64,000 nucleotides of DNA from Pocillopora verrucosa (Eukaryota > Cnidaria > Anthozoa > Scleractinia > Pocilloporidae), in contig NC_089325.1 of assembly GCF_036669915.1 (NCBI RefSeq), positions 15,522,963 through 15,586,962 of the forward strand, written 5' to 3'. Below, piece by piece: positions 21,484-33,447 of the stretch (within the stretch, counting starts at the first letter, position 1; every line of letters begins with the position of its first letter). A program made the translations under genes and the position numbers. Below the pieces are notes generated by a model. That model did no database searches and was not told the DNA's origin. It was given only the letters and a program-made list of their open reading frames with translations.

Positions 21484-24120
21484 AGAGATGAGATAATTTA
21501 TTTGAAAAAGGACAGACTATTGAAAAGAGTATGATATAATGTGGGCAACCAAGAGTCACTGATGCTGCTTACAAAGATTGTACAATAATTATTTAAAAAA
21601 ATTTGCTATTTGTATATATTGTGCATTTGAATGGGGTTTGCCTTAACGCGCTCAAATTCGCAGTTCATGTAGTCATACTGGTCAAGATTTGTTACAGCTT
21701 TTGAATGTTATTGTATTTTACAAAGACCAATTTCACAAAATGGGCTGGGGTTAATTTATTTATCTAAAAGATTTTTTTAAGATTTTTGTTTTACTCTGGG
21801 GCCTATCGTTCCTCATTATAAATGAAATTGAGAATTCACTTGTCAACAAGACAAGCTGATGTGAAAAATATTGTGTTTTTTGGATTGATTTATTTTTTCT
21901 CTTTTCATGTAACTTTTTATGCATGTAAAACTTTGTTTCTGTGTTTTTATTGTAAGGTCTGTGTTGTTTTATTTGTTTGGTTTACTGCCAAGTATAAATT
22001 GTGAAAGCCATGGATCATAAGAATCCACGAGTCAAATTTAATAGCTTTGAACCTTTACAGTGATTAGCAGTGTTCTCCTTTTCAAGAGGTAACTGGGAAA
22101 TTTACCACCTGTAGTACCTTATTACCTACTAAAATTTCTAAAAGTGCAAGGAATTCTTGAAAATTCAACAGTTAAAACGAATGCTCTACCTGGAAATTTC
22201 CTTTACCTGTCTTACTTAAAATATGGGAGAATGCTGGATCAGAGTCAAATTTTTATTATTATCTTGAAGTATACAGTTACTATCTGGATGTGCTGGTAAA
22301 ACTAGATCTTTAGTTCAAGCCAGAAATGTAGAGAGTAAATGTTTATGGAGTTGACACAAAATGGAGCCATGTATGCTTAGACTATGACATACATCTACAG
22401 CTAACCACTACCTAGAGTTTAGTTCTTACAAACTTGAGCTATGGAGATCATTAGAGGATTAAGACAGTCCAAAAATTTCTCTCTACCAGAGTTTTAAAAG
22501 AGTAGATAAACATTGTTGCAGGGAAGGAAAGTTGACAATTTGAGCAGCATCTTGTTGCCGAATTTTTTACTTTACCTTTTCTGTATCACCTCCAAAGCTT
22601 TCATTGGTAACATGCATATCCTCAGTATTTATTTTCATTCACACTTTCTTCTTGGTAAAAACTGTTGCACTTGTGTGGTAAAGTAATATTCTGCTTTAAA
22701 AAAAATGCTTACAGGAATTTAAGAAAAAAGATCTGTATATTTTAGCGTCGAATATTAATTGAATTGTTATCTCGGAAAGTATGGAAAGCCCAAAAAAATT
22801 AAAGAGCCTACCGATTATTAAGAAAAAAAGTTATGAATTTCAAAAAGTTATCTCGAAGTTGCGCCTTTTCATTTCACAGCAACTAAGCATTCTCCTGTCT
22901 TCAAACTGTTTTCTTTAAAAAAGAAAGACTAATTTAGATGTACAGTTGTTTAACAACGTTCGTTTTATTTACGTTACATTCAAAGCATGGTAAATCGCTG
23001 GGCCAGATTTTATTTCAATGAAACTGATAATAAATAAATTTTTGTTCTTCCTGATACCTGACTTGTCTTGCAAAATCTTCATTCCTCGAACGTCACAAAA
23101 TGACCATAGACCATGTTTCCTGGATCACACCCCAATCATCCCGGGTCGGAGATCGAAGGGAGAAAACCCTGGTAAAGAGTTTAAACATCCTCATGATTTT
23201 TTGGTGAGCTGTGTTACGTCTTTTCCAACCGTGCTCAGCTTGAAAAATGTGTCGGATTTTGTTGGATTAAGATATTTTTTAATTGGAATATTTCGAAATC
23301 TCATTAAAATCAGCAACCAATTATCAGAAAAACATGACGAAATGCTGGGGGAAATTCTTCATTTATTTATCAACTGAGATACTGTAAAAAAAATCCAATT
23401 ACGTAACAAGAGGCTGAAGTCCAAACTCCGCAGAAAATATGTATTAAACTTGGTAAATGAACCGCAACAGTTCGCAACAATAAAAAGACTTCGAAACTAC
23501 CTAAAATCCACGTCAGTTTTCTAATAATAAGGTTAGAGTTCTTAAACGTGATTGGCTAGTTTGTGAAATCACGCGCATCGCGCGTGAATACAAAGATAGT
23601 GCAAAGGGGGGGGGAGGGGGGTGGGAAGAGGAAGAGAAAAAAAACTTGTATCATAAAAACGAAAGAGATTTTCTACAGATACTACGGGCGCCCTGATTGG
23701 TCAGAAGCCTGTCGTTCATTGCACCAGTAAACCTAAAGAAAAGTGAAGTTTATTTTGTAATTTACTACAGATAATATTCGGTTGTGTGGAATTATTTTTG
23801 TTTCGTTTTGTTTTCCTAGACCTAGATGACGATGAGGTTTCAACAAGTTGACGTTAGTATGACAAGTAACCATTTGGAATTATCTGATAAATTTATGCAA
23901 GTCGTGTCAGGTGCAAATATAATTTGCATAATCGAGCTCGCCGAATAACGAATTTTCGCGTGTTAAAGTGGAATTATTACGACACTACATTCTAACGTGT
24001 TTCTGCTTCAATTTATAGTCGCTCTTCCTTCTAAGTAAATATTTATCAAGCGGATAAGCGTCTTACAATTGAACAAATTACGCCTCACAAAGAAATAAGT
24101 CAGATTAAAATCACCACGGG
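21484..24120. other. Intergenic / probable PNT gene 3' UTR
   Basis: This AT-rich stretch follows the stop at 21483. The first clear AATAAA on the + strand is near 23032, 1.5 kb downstream, so the 3' UTR is either long or uses a variant signal. An open frame at 23018-23377 (119 codons) has no recognisable domain and is not annotated as a gene. A G-rich tract lies at 23608-23636. Confidence 0.5.
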
Positions 24121-25030
24121 ATGTCTGAAGAAGCATGTGCTAACGAACAAAATGGCTCGACGGCCGGTCCAAGCAGGTATTTAAAAATAAAATAATTTAC
24201 TTGTAGACTGTCTTAAAAATATTATTCCCGTATATCCCGGGTTCCTTATGTTAGAAATAACGTATTTATTGATATGTTTCTCCTCGATTTTGAGGGTAGA
24301 AGCGAAAATTTTTCATCTAAAAATCGCTTTCAACGGTGAAGATGAATCAATGTCGAATACAGTCCTTCCTATACATGCATAGATAAACAAAAGACTTCCC
24401 AGTAGGTTTTAGTAGTTTAAAGAAAGAAACTAGAATGGATGAATTAAATTATTCCTAATATGAAGGTGTGCTTAAGTAAACTCAGCTGAAAGCTATTTTA
24501 TAGAAGCGTTAATATTCTACAGATCCTATCAAAAGGTTTGGCAAAATGGATAGCGTATGTGAACGTTTAGAGAGCCGTAAATTTAGACAAATATATGTTT
24601 CGGTTTCGGTCCACGTCCATAATTCGAGAATATTTGCTGCAGACTGTCCGTAGAGAGTGAATTCATTCAGCTAACTACCCTAAGCGAGATAAATATGAAA
24701 TTTTGTAGAAATAAATTATTGGGAAGTGGCTAGTTTTGCATCTCAAGTCGCTTTTAAAGTAAAATACCCTGTTTGAATAAGATGTGAGGTGACGACTTTC
24801 GAATTCTATGCTGAATGTATTATGAATTTCAAAACTATAAAGATTTTGTCAGCGGAAATTTCAGAATTTTAGGCTTTCAATCGTTAACTTCAGTGAACAA
24901 AGCATTCCAGGATGGAAATGATTTTCAATTCGCGAATGTTGAGAATTTTCGTGAAATGCTGCAAGTTTATACATCAACAAAGCTTGGGAAGCCAAAAATA
25001 AATACCAAGAGAATAAAAAAGTCGAAATAA
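24121..25030 (+). CDS. Possible two-exon small protein (73 aa), unknown
   Basis: Exon 24121-24176 starts with an ATG, and its donor (AGCAG|GTATTT) joins in phase to exon 24865-25030 (acceptor TTTCAG). The product begins MSEEACANEQNGS and ends with a lysine-rich tail (KPKINTKRIKKSK). The middle, FANVENFREMLQVY, looks like an amphipathic helix. No domain is recognised and no signal peptide or membrane segment is seen. Support is limited to an in-frame junction and plausible composition. Exon 2 could instead belong to a decayed element or to a longer gene with other exons. Confidence 0.35.
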
Positions 25031-25369
25031 GTAATTTCAATTTGTTATGTATGGAATTATTTTTGAATTTTGGTCTTCATAACGACGCCGGCTGGGATAG
25101 TGTTTTAAATAAGAGATCTCTGAAGCCAGAATTTTTAATTCCATACTTTAACTGAGTCTTCAATTTTTTTTTCCACTTTTCTCCCATTTCTGCGTGAAAA
25201 GTTCCTTTTATTTGTAGTAATTTGATTTCTATTCGCACGAGCTTCCAAACTTGTTCTCAGAAAACGTCACTTTCATTCCGGGTGATAAATTCTCCATTTT
25301 TTTTCTCTGACAGTTCACAGAAATTAAATCTACATGGCTTTCCAAAAGTCAGAGTTATGTTACAAGAAT

Positions 25370-25387
25370 AAAGGAGGTAGGTTTTTT

Positions 25388-25418
<31 letters not shown>

Positions 25419-25552
25419 TATAACTGGGTAATTAAGTGCTATCAAATGAGTTGATAACGTAAATTGGCCACGGTAAAGAGTTTAAAAACTGATCATGACG
25501 TTTCGAGCGTGAGCCCTTCGTCAGCGATGAAAGAAGGGCTCACGCTCGAAAC
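25370..25552. repeat. Foldback repeat with 20 bp perfect hairpin
   Basis: The region includes TTAAGAAACTGTGGTGCTGC, then GAGTTGATAACGTAAATTGG, then a perfect 20 bp inverted repeat with arms at 25500-25519 and 25533-25552 (13-base loop). Related blocks recur at 38995-39150 and 61590-61645, where the GCAGCACCACAGTTTCTT-type end appears in the opposite order. It is an interspersed non-coding family. Confidence 0.6.
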
Positions 25553-26154
25553 TCAGTTTTATGTCAGCCTGTTGCAGCCTGTCCTTTTCCTTCTCTTTCC
25601 ACGAAAGGAAGCGAATAAAAGGAGGACGTCTCATGGCAAGTTAGAAACTCCTTGACCGTTAAGACCCGTCATAACTACCAGTATACGCAGACCGTCACCA
25701 CCACAAGTATAAGGGGAACGCTTATTACCTAGCGCTCACGATGCTAAAAGTTCATTTGTAATCTATGGCTCTCAACGTTGAAAGTTGTTGTTGTTCCTGT
25801 ATTTATACAAAAACAGAGGCGTTTGACTAGCATCTTAGTGTTTCCCGGAGAAGGCAAGGTCCGTCATTATCAGAGGAGACGCCCTTTCACCTTTGGGAGA
25901 ATCTTGTGGAAAGTTCATTTCAGGCGTCTAAGCGTGTCTTGCTGTTCCTTCGTGACGCGGGGCTCTTACGGATTTAATTATTGACAGACGCTTTTAACCG
26001 CTCCTCTAACTAGCACTATTTCAAAAAAGCGTCTACTTTTTCGGGATTCTACCTCGGCCACGATCTCTGTGGCACGTATGTTCTGAGAAGTTACCGCGAG
26101 TATCAGCAGTATTCAAGAAATCATAAACCGGATCACGACACAACTTCTATGTTT

Positions 26155-26375
26155 TGATCTTTCCCTTGTCTTACTCTAACATCAGTATGCATATTCTCCA
26201 TACTGTTCTGTATACATTTCCTAAGGAGCTGACAAAGAGTATTTGTTTAAAAGTCGAGAGCTTTTCAAGTTTGTTATCATTTTCTTTATTCTCGTGAACG
26301 TAATGTTTGATTCAGGGGTGATTTTGGAAGGAGAAATTAGATGAAAGTCACTCTTGGGGGTTGAGAGCCTTAAAA
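26155..26375 (-). repeat. MITE, family A, inverted
   Basis: On the minus strand it matches 1201-1412: a GAGTGACTTTCATCTAATTT-like left part and a GAGAATATGCATACTGATGT right part. The terminal TTAACCC motif is decayed to AGAGCCTT-like sequence. Confidence 0.65.
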
Positions 26376-26541
26376 TGGTTATTCCATCGTCGAACCGAAT
26401 ACACTGTAGGAAATTTCAGTTGGGAAATCAGGTATTCTTGCGCAGTCTGGTCTTTTTTCTGTTACTTAAATACACTTACTATCTGCATAATTACCATGAT
26501 CTTAATGTTCAGAACACAACTGCAAAACTTGCTCGATAGCT

Positions 26542-26750
26542 TTAACCCTTTATCCTACGTGTGACCAAAACAGAATTTCTGCTTACAGTGTCAATACAAT
26601 ATCACGCAGAAAAGTGATGAAAATAAGAAAAATCTTGATTAGGGGAATATTAGTTGATGCAATACCTAATTCTCCAAATTAACATCACAAGAACCATATG
26701 GCTGACAGTAAGGAGAATTACAAATGAGATCTTGGGAGTTAAAGTGTTAA
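26542..26750. repeat. MITE, TTAACCC-ended family B variant
   Basis: It begins TTAACCCTTTATCC and ends GGGAGTTAAAGTGTTAA. The interior (CAATATCACGCAGAAAAGTG, GTAAGGAGAATTACAAATGA) is shared with 29655-29864. It is about 209 bp and non-coding. Confidence 0.7.
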
Positions 26751-29654
26751 TACTCGCTACTGTTACCTACACTTGTTCCTCATTTTTTTTTGGTTATTGA
26801 ACGTGTTTTCCCTGGGTTTTACCCATTCCTGGCTAGTTAATACTTTCTCGCAGAAGCTCCTCAAGAAAAACGCAGAACGTGACTAAATTTGTCTCACTCT
26901 ACTGCGAAGTGCCATTTAGCTTGTTAAGAACAGCAGGGGAAAGTAAAGCGCTACGTGCCAGTCTTTGAAAGAGTTTATAATTAGAAGCCGGTGAGATTTC
27001 GAAATATGATCTTTACCACACACTACTTCTGTAACATCTCTAGAAAGGATATCTGAAATTGACGGATTCTGGTGAAGTTTGGCTCTTCAACGTTAACTGA
27101 ACAGAGGAGTGTACCAGATTGTCAACATTTTTCCAACATTTCTGTCGTTGTGGCCTCAGAGTGCAACACGCTGGGAATTTTTTTATTGTGGAATCTGAAA
27201 GATCTATGAAAAGAAAACCAATTGGAATACGGTAGTGTTTATGTAGTGTAAGGGAGTAGTGTTTTGATGCGGAGCTTCAACGTTGAGCACTGACGTTTCA
27301 TCAGAGATCACGTTTAATATCCGAATAATTCGATGGAGCTGGCTTGGAGTCAATTTATCGGCTTCCATCGTCTTATCAGAGTATTTACCAAAATAGGTTA
27401 TACATTTTATTAAATTATGCGTCCAATAACCTCTTTTTTATCGATTTAAATTTATGATGGTTTCCTGAAAGACAACAGTTATCGTGTCCATCCTGTTCTT
27501 AAAATATTTGAACATTAAAGTAGCATTTCGAGGGTAACATGTACAGCTTTTTTGGTTTCGAAAAGAGTTTAATATTATGCTCTCTGGCTGTTAACTCCTT
27601 TTCCATCTAATTAATTAATTAATCCACCCAAAATCTTATTGTGAAAATGGAAAAAAAAAGTACCAAAGGGATGCTCATTTAATGATGAGCTTCTGTTGAA
27701 CAACAGTTAACTGTTGGGGACTCATTGCTCAACCAGCCAAAGGCATGCCTTTACTTAACCACTCTTTGCCGTTTGCACAAGCAAACCTATTTGTAACACT
27801 GACAGTCTACAGTGTGTCTATAATCCCGCGATTCGTGAATGTGGCTAAGTATAGAGGTACCCCAGACAATAACAACAATTATAATAATTTAAATGATAAT
27901 AAACTATTACATACTATTTCGGGATGTACTTTTTTTTTTTTTTTTTCACTTCTAAAACGATCACGTACATGCAGTGAAATAACAATGAGGCTAAATATTT
28001 TCCCAAGCCAGTTCTATGATATGCTTTTTCCTCGGCTCCACTTCCCACGATTAAATTTACTAATATTAACGTACCACGGTAAGTGAAAAAATAACCTTTT
28101 CTAAAAACGTTGAAATTATGACTTGTTTGTTGGTCAATTTTCTCGGTGAGCGAGCGACTCTGAGGATCAAACGATCCATTTTAATATTTTACTTAGTGTT
28201 AACAATTGACCAAAGCAATTACCGTATTTATTCAATGTTGTGGTTAATGAATACCAAACTGAAGCAACATCCTTCAAAATCTGGTGACAACGGGCGTCGC
28301 GTGTAGAGACAAGAGAGATTCCGACGTAGCAATACTGTTATTGCCGTCAGAGGTCTGTAGAAAAGGCCTTTTGCGGTACAAAAACCATTTAAGTGGAGAT
28401 CACTATCTGGGATCTGTCGGAGTACTCTTAATTTGAGTGTGCTAACTGATAAATCTTTTAATTTTCCTCAGGTTACGACGCAACAGATTGGCATTAACTG
28501 AGATAAACGTGGTTTGGTACTCGTTTAATTATCTGGGCGGCAGCTTTGACCAGATTGTGAATGTAGACAAAGAAGTGCTTTCCTTTTAAAGGTGAGTTAT
28601 TTAAGGCAAATCTGCATGTATCAAAGAGACCGATGAAAACTCGAAATCGACCTTGAAGGTTCTGTTGTGGTTTAATTGTAACTTGGCCGCCAGATGGAAT
28701 CTGTAGTCAGATATTTCAAACATCTTTTTACAACACGGATGTTATACATATTCAATTGGCTGCTTTTCGATTAATCGGCGAAGTTCCATCTCGAAGCATA
28801 TTTGTTTTGTATTAGAATGATTCGTATCAAACTACTACTAAATACGATGTCTTCGAAGGTTTGTGCGTGAGTGCTAGACGAAAGCTATTTTTAGATCTAA
28901 TGCCTCGGACATATGGCCTTAATTTCAGTTACTTACAAATTTCCTCCATCCGCTCTAAATGCAACAAGGAAAGAAACAGGGAAAGCGAAGAAAAAAAAAA
29001 GTGAACAAAAATTAAAGAAAAGAAGGAACGGGGACATTCAGCTGAAGGGAATAACACTGAAATGCAAGAGACATATCACTTTACTCAAATGTGGAATTAT
29101 GCTCACCCGACCGCCACTGGCAACAGTCCTTTCAGGACTCTTTTCACAGGGAGGGTTAGACTACGCGATCAAATGCTACTCTTAAGTTCAAGCACGCACT
29201 GTTTTTAATGCATCTTTCACTATATTGAGTCATTCCTGTCAATGGTTTCCTTTTAATTCCTACAAATTGATCTCTCAGAGACGTAGGGTCACGCAATCCT
29301 CGCTTACGAGCAAATTTTTTTCTTAGAAAAAAATCGCACACATCACCTTAAACTGTAAAAGAACTTAAAAGACGAGTAGGAAAGTCAATCTAGAGAGGCA
29401 GTAATCGGCAGCAATGAATAACAAATATTAACACTGGCTCTTCAGATCTGAAAGCTAATTTGCAAGATAACTACACGAAGTTCTTCCTGTTGGCTAGTCC
29501 TGTCCTGAGAATCTGGCGATTAATTCAGTCGATATTCGCTATTTGATAATTTTTTAAATTCTTGCTACCTTTATGTTGGATAGCGTATTAGCTTTTGAGG
29601 AGAATTTAACATTTGATCGATCAGCAAAAAGAGAAACGAACCCCATTACGTTAC

Positions 29655-29864
29655 TTGACCCCATTGATCCCATTAGTGATCAAGGTTGAATTTCTCCTCA
29701 CAATATCGATGCAATATCAAGCAGACAAGTGATGAGAATAAAGAAAAAATATAAATGAGGGAATTATTACTTGATTCATTGCCAACTTCTCCGAACTAGC
29801 CTCAAGAACCGTAGGAAAGACAGTAAGGAGAATTGCTTATGAGATCTTGGGGGTGATAGGTTTA
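29655..29864. repeat. MITE, family B variant
   Basis: Its interior matches 26542-26750 (CAATATCAAGCAGACAAGTG, GTAAGGAGAATTGCTTATGA, GATCTTGGGGG). The termini are degraded. Confidence 0.65.
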
Positions 29865-32417
29865 AACTGATACCTAGGACTGAGAATAAGAATTTCAGTA
29901 CCTTACATAACGTGGTGTATAGATTGGGTTGAACTCGGTGACTCTTAGAAAATAGTTTTTTGTTGTCTTGGAGTATATTGGTATTCGTTAGAGACGCCAA
30001 AGGCGTGGTTGCTGAGCCGAGTTTGTACAAGTTTACAAAGCGATCAATGAAGAATTTCGGATTTGTAGAATTACCAGTACATTAAGTTAATCGAGAGCTT
30101 TACTTTGCTCGTATCACACTTGAAAAATTCCTGCAAAATCAATTCAGAAATATCTCGTGACGAGGATTACATTGACGTCATTATGGCCGTGCGGTTTAAA
30201 TCAACAGCAATATGCATGAGCAATTTCGTTCTATGCTAACCCCCTCTCGTGCGTTAAACAAGGTTTTCTAGCGTGTTTCTGGGGATAAACTCGTGCCGTG
30301 ATCGTGCAGTAAGAGCCACGTAGCGTGATCAAACAGGTATGTTCTTGTTGATCATTATTTAAATGCACTATGTCTTCTTCTTCCTTGATTTTAGATATAA
30401 CTGCTTTGTAAGTCGAACTGATGAATTTGCATACAGGGAGCTTTCATTTTGAAAGTCAGTTTGATGTTGATTTAACGAGTTTGATCGATTGAAAAGGAAA
30501 CCCACGATTGTCACTTTGTCTTGTAAGAGCTTGTTTAACTTGATCTGTAATTGTTACAGAATTTCAGTAGAAGTGCAATGAGTGGTTTTCATCTCTTAAA
30601 TATTACGAATTCTTATTCAAACGAGTGTTGTTCCTCTTTCAAAGTATTCGAGCTCTATCTATGGGTGCAAAGGTAAATTCTGCAAGATTTTCTCTTAACT
30701 ATAGAAAATACTTTTGATGTAGTCGAGTCTCGGAAATTAGGCCGTCCAAGGTTACCCATCTTTCAACTTGGATCAACATTGCTCGTGTCTCAATTATAGA
30801 TCGCTAAGAAATTATTCAAATCGTTGCGATTGATGTTGCTATGACTTGTATTAGAAGGGAATCTTAACGATAAGTTCCCAAAGTTTTCGTTACTTTCTAA
30901 GGATTAACTTGAATGGCATCTATACCTAAGACATGGAAATATTATGGTGCTGATTGGCGACAACATCAACTGGAAGTTCGGAGTCTGTGTTCGAGTCTGT
31001 GATCATAACTTCATTCATTTTGTTTATATATCTTAACCGTTTCTTGTTCATTAAAAGCCACGATATCCAGGCAATTCGAGAAATAAGTCTTAACTATTAG
31101 ACAGTGTTACTTTCACCATGTCTAATCTTTTTCTAGACGTTATCTATTCATTTTAGAAAATATATATTTTTGTTAAGTGTAGCTTTGGTGGCTAAACCAT
31201 GTATCTCCTCTTTGAAGGATACGAGTCGCACACTTCTAACTGAGCCTGATTTGTTTGTTTAGAACGTGTTAGCACTGTTATTGACATTGAAAAATGTCAA
31301 AATAGACCAGTGTTTGACAGACAACACTCAATTATCATTATACATAATTATTGAACCATAAAAGGTATGATAAAGACTTCTTTCTGTAATGTTCGTTTCG
31401 GTCTTGTGTTTATAAACCGGAGAATGGGAAGTTTGATCAATAGAAAACATTCGCATTCCCCGACGGCTTTGGATACAGTACCTCTACGCGTAAATGCTGG
31501 GTTCACCCGAAAATTGTTTGCCGGCATTTAGCCGGAAAGCAAGAACGACGCATTAGAAAAACTACAAGGATTGTAGGATATTTATTTGAAATAACGCTAA
31601 GAAAGATTTGCATGCCATCATTACCAAGAACTACAGCGACGCTAATTTCTCTTCATTTCAAACAAACCGAACTACGTAATTTGGTTTCGAGTCTTCTCAT
31701 GGAAAGGCTTATGACCTTAAGATTTGCAGCATATGAGGAGAGACGGGGGAGAGGAGATAACAGCTTAAGGAAGGGGCTTGCAATTCTTCTCAGGATTTTT
31801 TGAAATGTTTCAGCAATCTATCCTTTTCATGCTCATTTTTTATCTCCAGAAAAAATTCGGCATAGCAAGGTCGCACTTTGTTACTTGTTTGAAAGGAAGT
31901 CTGTTGGACGTAAAGATGAAATATCATGTTCTACGCATGAAGAAATGGCTCGTTCTCTTCAGCTTCCATGTAGCTCGAAATAAAAAGGATGGAGAACGTG
32001 GAAATCTTACTGTTTTTTTTTATTATTATCATTAACGCTTCAGTAAGAGCGTTTCTTCACTCGCCTATAAGTTTGAGGTGTCGAGAAACGCAAGCTGGGT
32101 AGTGGTCTATTCGTGTCCTACGGCAAACTACTCCCCGACTCGTCTCAAACTTCTCAGGGGCAGAGAGGAGCTTAGAACCAAGTTTACAAACGGCAAACGG
32201 CAAAACTTGCTTTAGCTCTTTCGGCTGTTTTTTCATCTAAGAAAAAAAGTTAAATATTTGGACGTTTTGTGGTTAGGGGAAAATATTTTGAATTCTATCC
32301 ACTCAAGGATTAAAATTAAAGAACCGAAAGCAAAGGTTAATTTTTCCCTTCGCGTTCGCCCTTTAGCATGAATCAAAATCCATGTAGGTATTGACACTCA
32401 AGTCGTAGAGCTTTCAT

Positions 32418-32738
32418 TAGGGACCTTAAGCAAACCACGATGGCGACGGTAAAAAAACGTTTTAAAACTTTGTACATTTCTTAGCCGTCCTATGCAAAAC
32501 AACAACGTGAAATCAACACAATTTGCGTCGTCTACGAACCGAAACCTCGACGGCAAATTATTTTAATTTCCATTTGGAACTCAACGCTTCTTTTATACGT
32601 TATCCTGAAGTTGAGGTATGGCGCCGCATGAGACGGCAAACATATGCAACCAATTTTGAAATTCTAATTAAAGGCAGAAATTTATTTTTTAATCGAGGTC
32701 TTCCTTGGCGTTGCCGTCCTGATTGCTTAAGGTCCCTA
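32418..32738. mobile_element. Non-autonomous DNA transposon with AGGGACCTTAAGCA inverted ends
   Basis: TAGGGACCTTAAGCAA at 32418 is mirrored by TTGCTTAAGGTCCCTA ending at 32738, giving a 321 bp element with about 16 bp terminal inverted repeats and inner GACGG/CCGTC pairs. No clear target-site duplication is visible. A decayed relative ending GCTGAAGGTCCCTA lies at 35098-35227. The open frame starting at 32523 runs through it and is not a gene. Confidence 0.75.
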
Positions 32739-33447
32739 GTAATACCCAAAATCCAGCTGATGGTATCTGAGCCTGCATTGTATCTGCGGTATTTTTCCTC
32801 TGTTCGAGGTTTTTATGTTTCCGTTTTTGTGGTAATCAAAAAACTTGCTTTTATCTGTTGGTACCGAACTGCTTTCACCCTGTTAAGCCCTAAGAATGAC
32901 GTTTATCAATTATTAAAGAGATTAAAACCGACAAGGTTTGAATACACTATTTGCATAGACCGTGAATAATAGTGTAGTAAACCGCCGCCCTGCGGGATTC
33001 TCCGATAGGAAGGAAAGGATGATTTTTCCTTTGGGTCTTTGGACGTGACACTCATCTTCGCGCTCTAGCGAATTCACCAGAGTAGCTCTTTTTTTACAAT
33101 TAGTCCCTTAATGCTCTCTCAATTACAGAAATAGCATATCCGCCTCGAAAATTCAGCAGCACCTAGTCCTGCAAAGATATCGCGATCGTTGAATTAAGAG
33201 CTATTTGTTGTTGATTTACCCACATGAATGACCCTTCATTTCTGTCATTGTTCGGGGTCGCTCTTGTTTGAATCGATTATGTCTCAGTCATTGTTATTGT
33301 CACACTCCAAAGCATGCGTCTGACTTCGCGCAGTGTGACGAGTTGTCATGCAAATTTTCGTACGTGCTTGACGCAAAGTCTGTGCTGTTCCTATTTATGT
33401 TGTACTGCACGGTTATGTTGAGGAATCAGCTCGTTCATTATTGAACA

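Larger units (their letters stand above)
25031..33447. other. Long repeat-rich interval without a supported gene
   Basis: About 8.4 kb separates the small gene at 24121 from the hydrolase at 33448. It contains the foldback repeat at 25370, TTAACCC-type MITEs (26155-26375, 26542-26750, 29655-29864) and a TIR element (32418-32738). Open frames of 60-150 codons lie mostly inside repeats and show no known domain. Exon-like segments with consensus splice sites occur at about 28475-28590 (ending GTGAGT) and near 30240-30337 (ending GTATGT). They could be untranslated exons, but nothing in the sequence proves it. Confidence 0.5.

Noticed and set aside
23018-23377. 119-codon open frame after the PNT gene
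   Set aside because: It has no domain, no splice or start context, and an AT-rich composition like its surroundings.
32523-32969. 148-codon open frame
   Set aside because: Most of it lies inside the TIR element at 32418-32738 and it has no recognisable domain.
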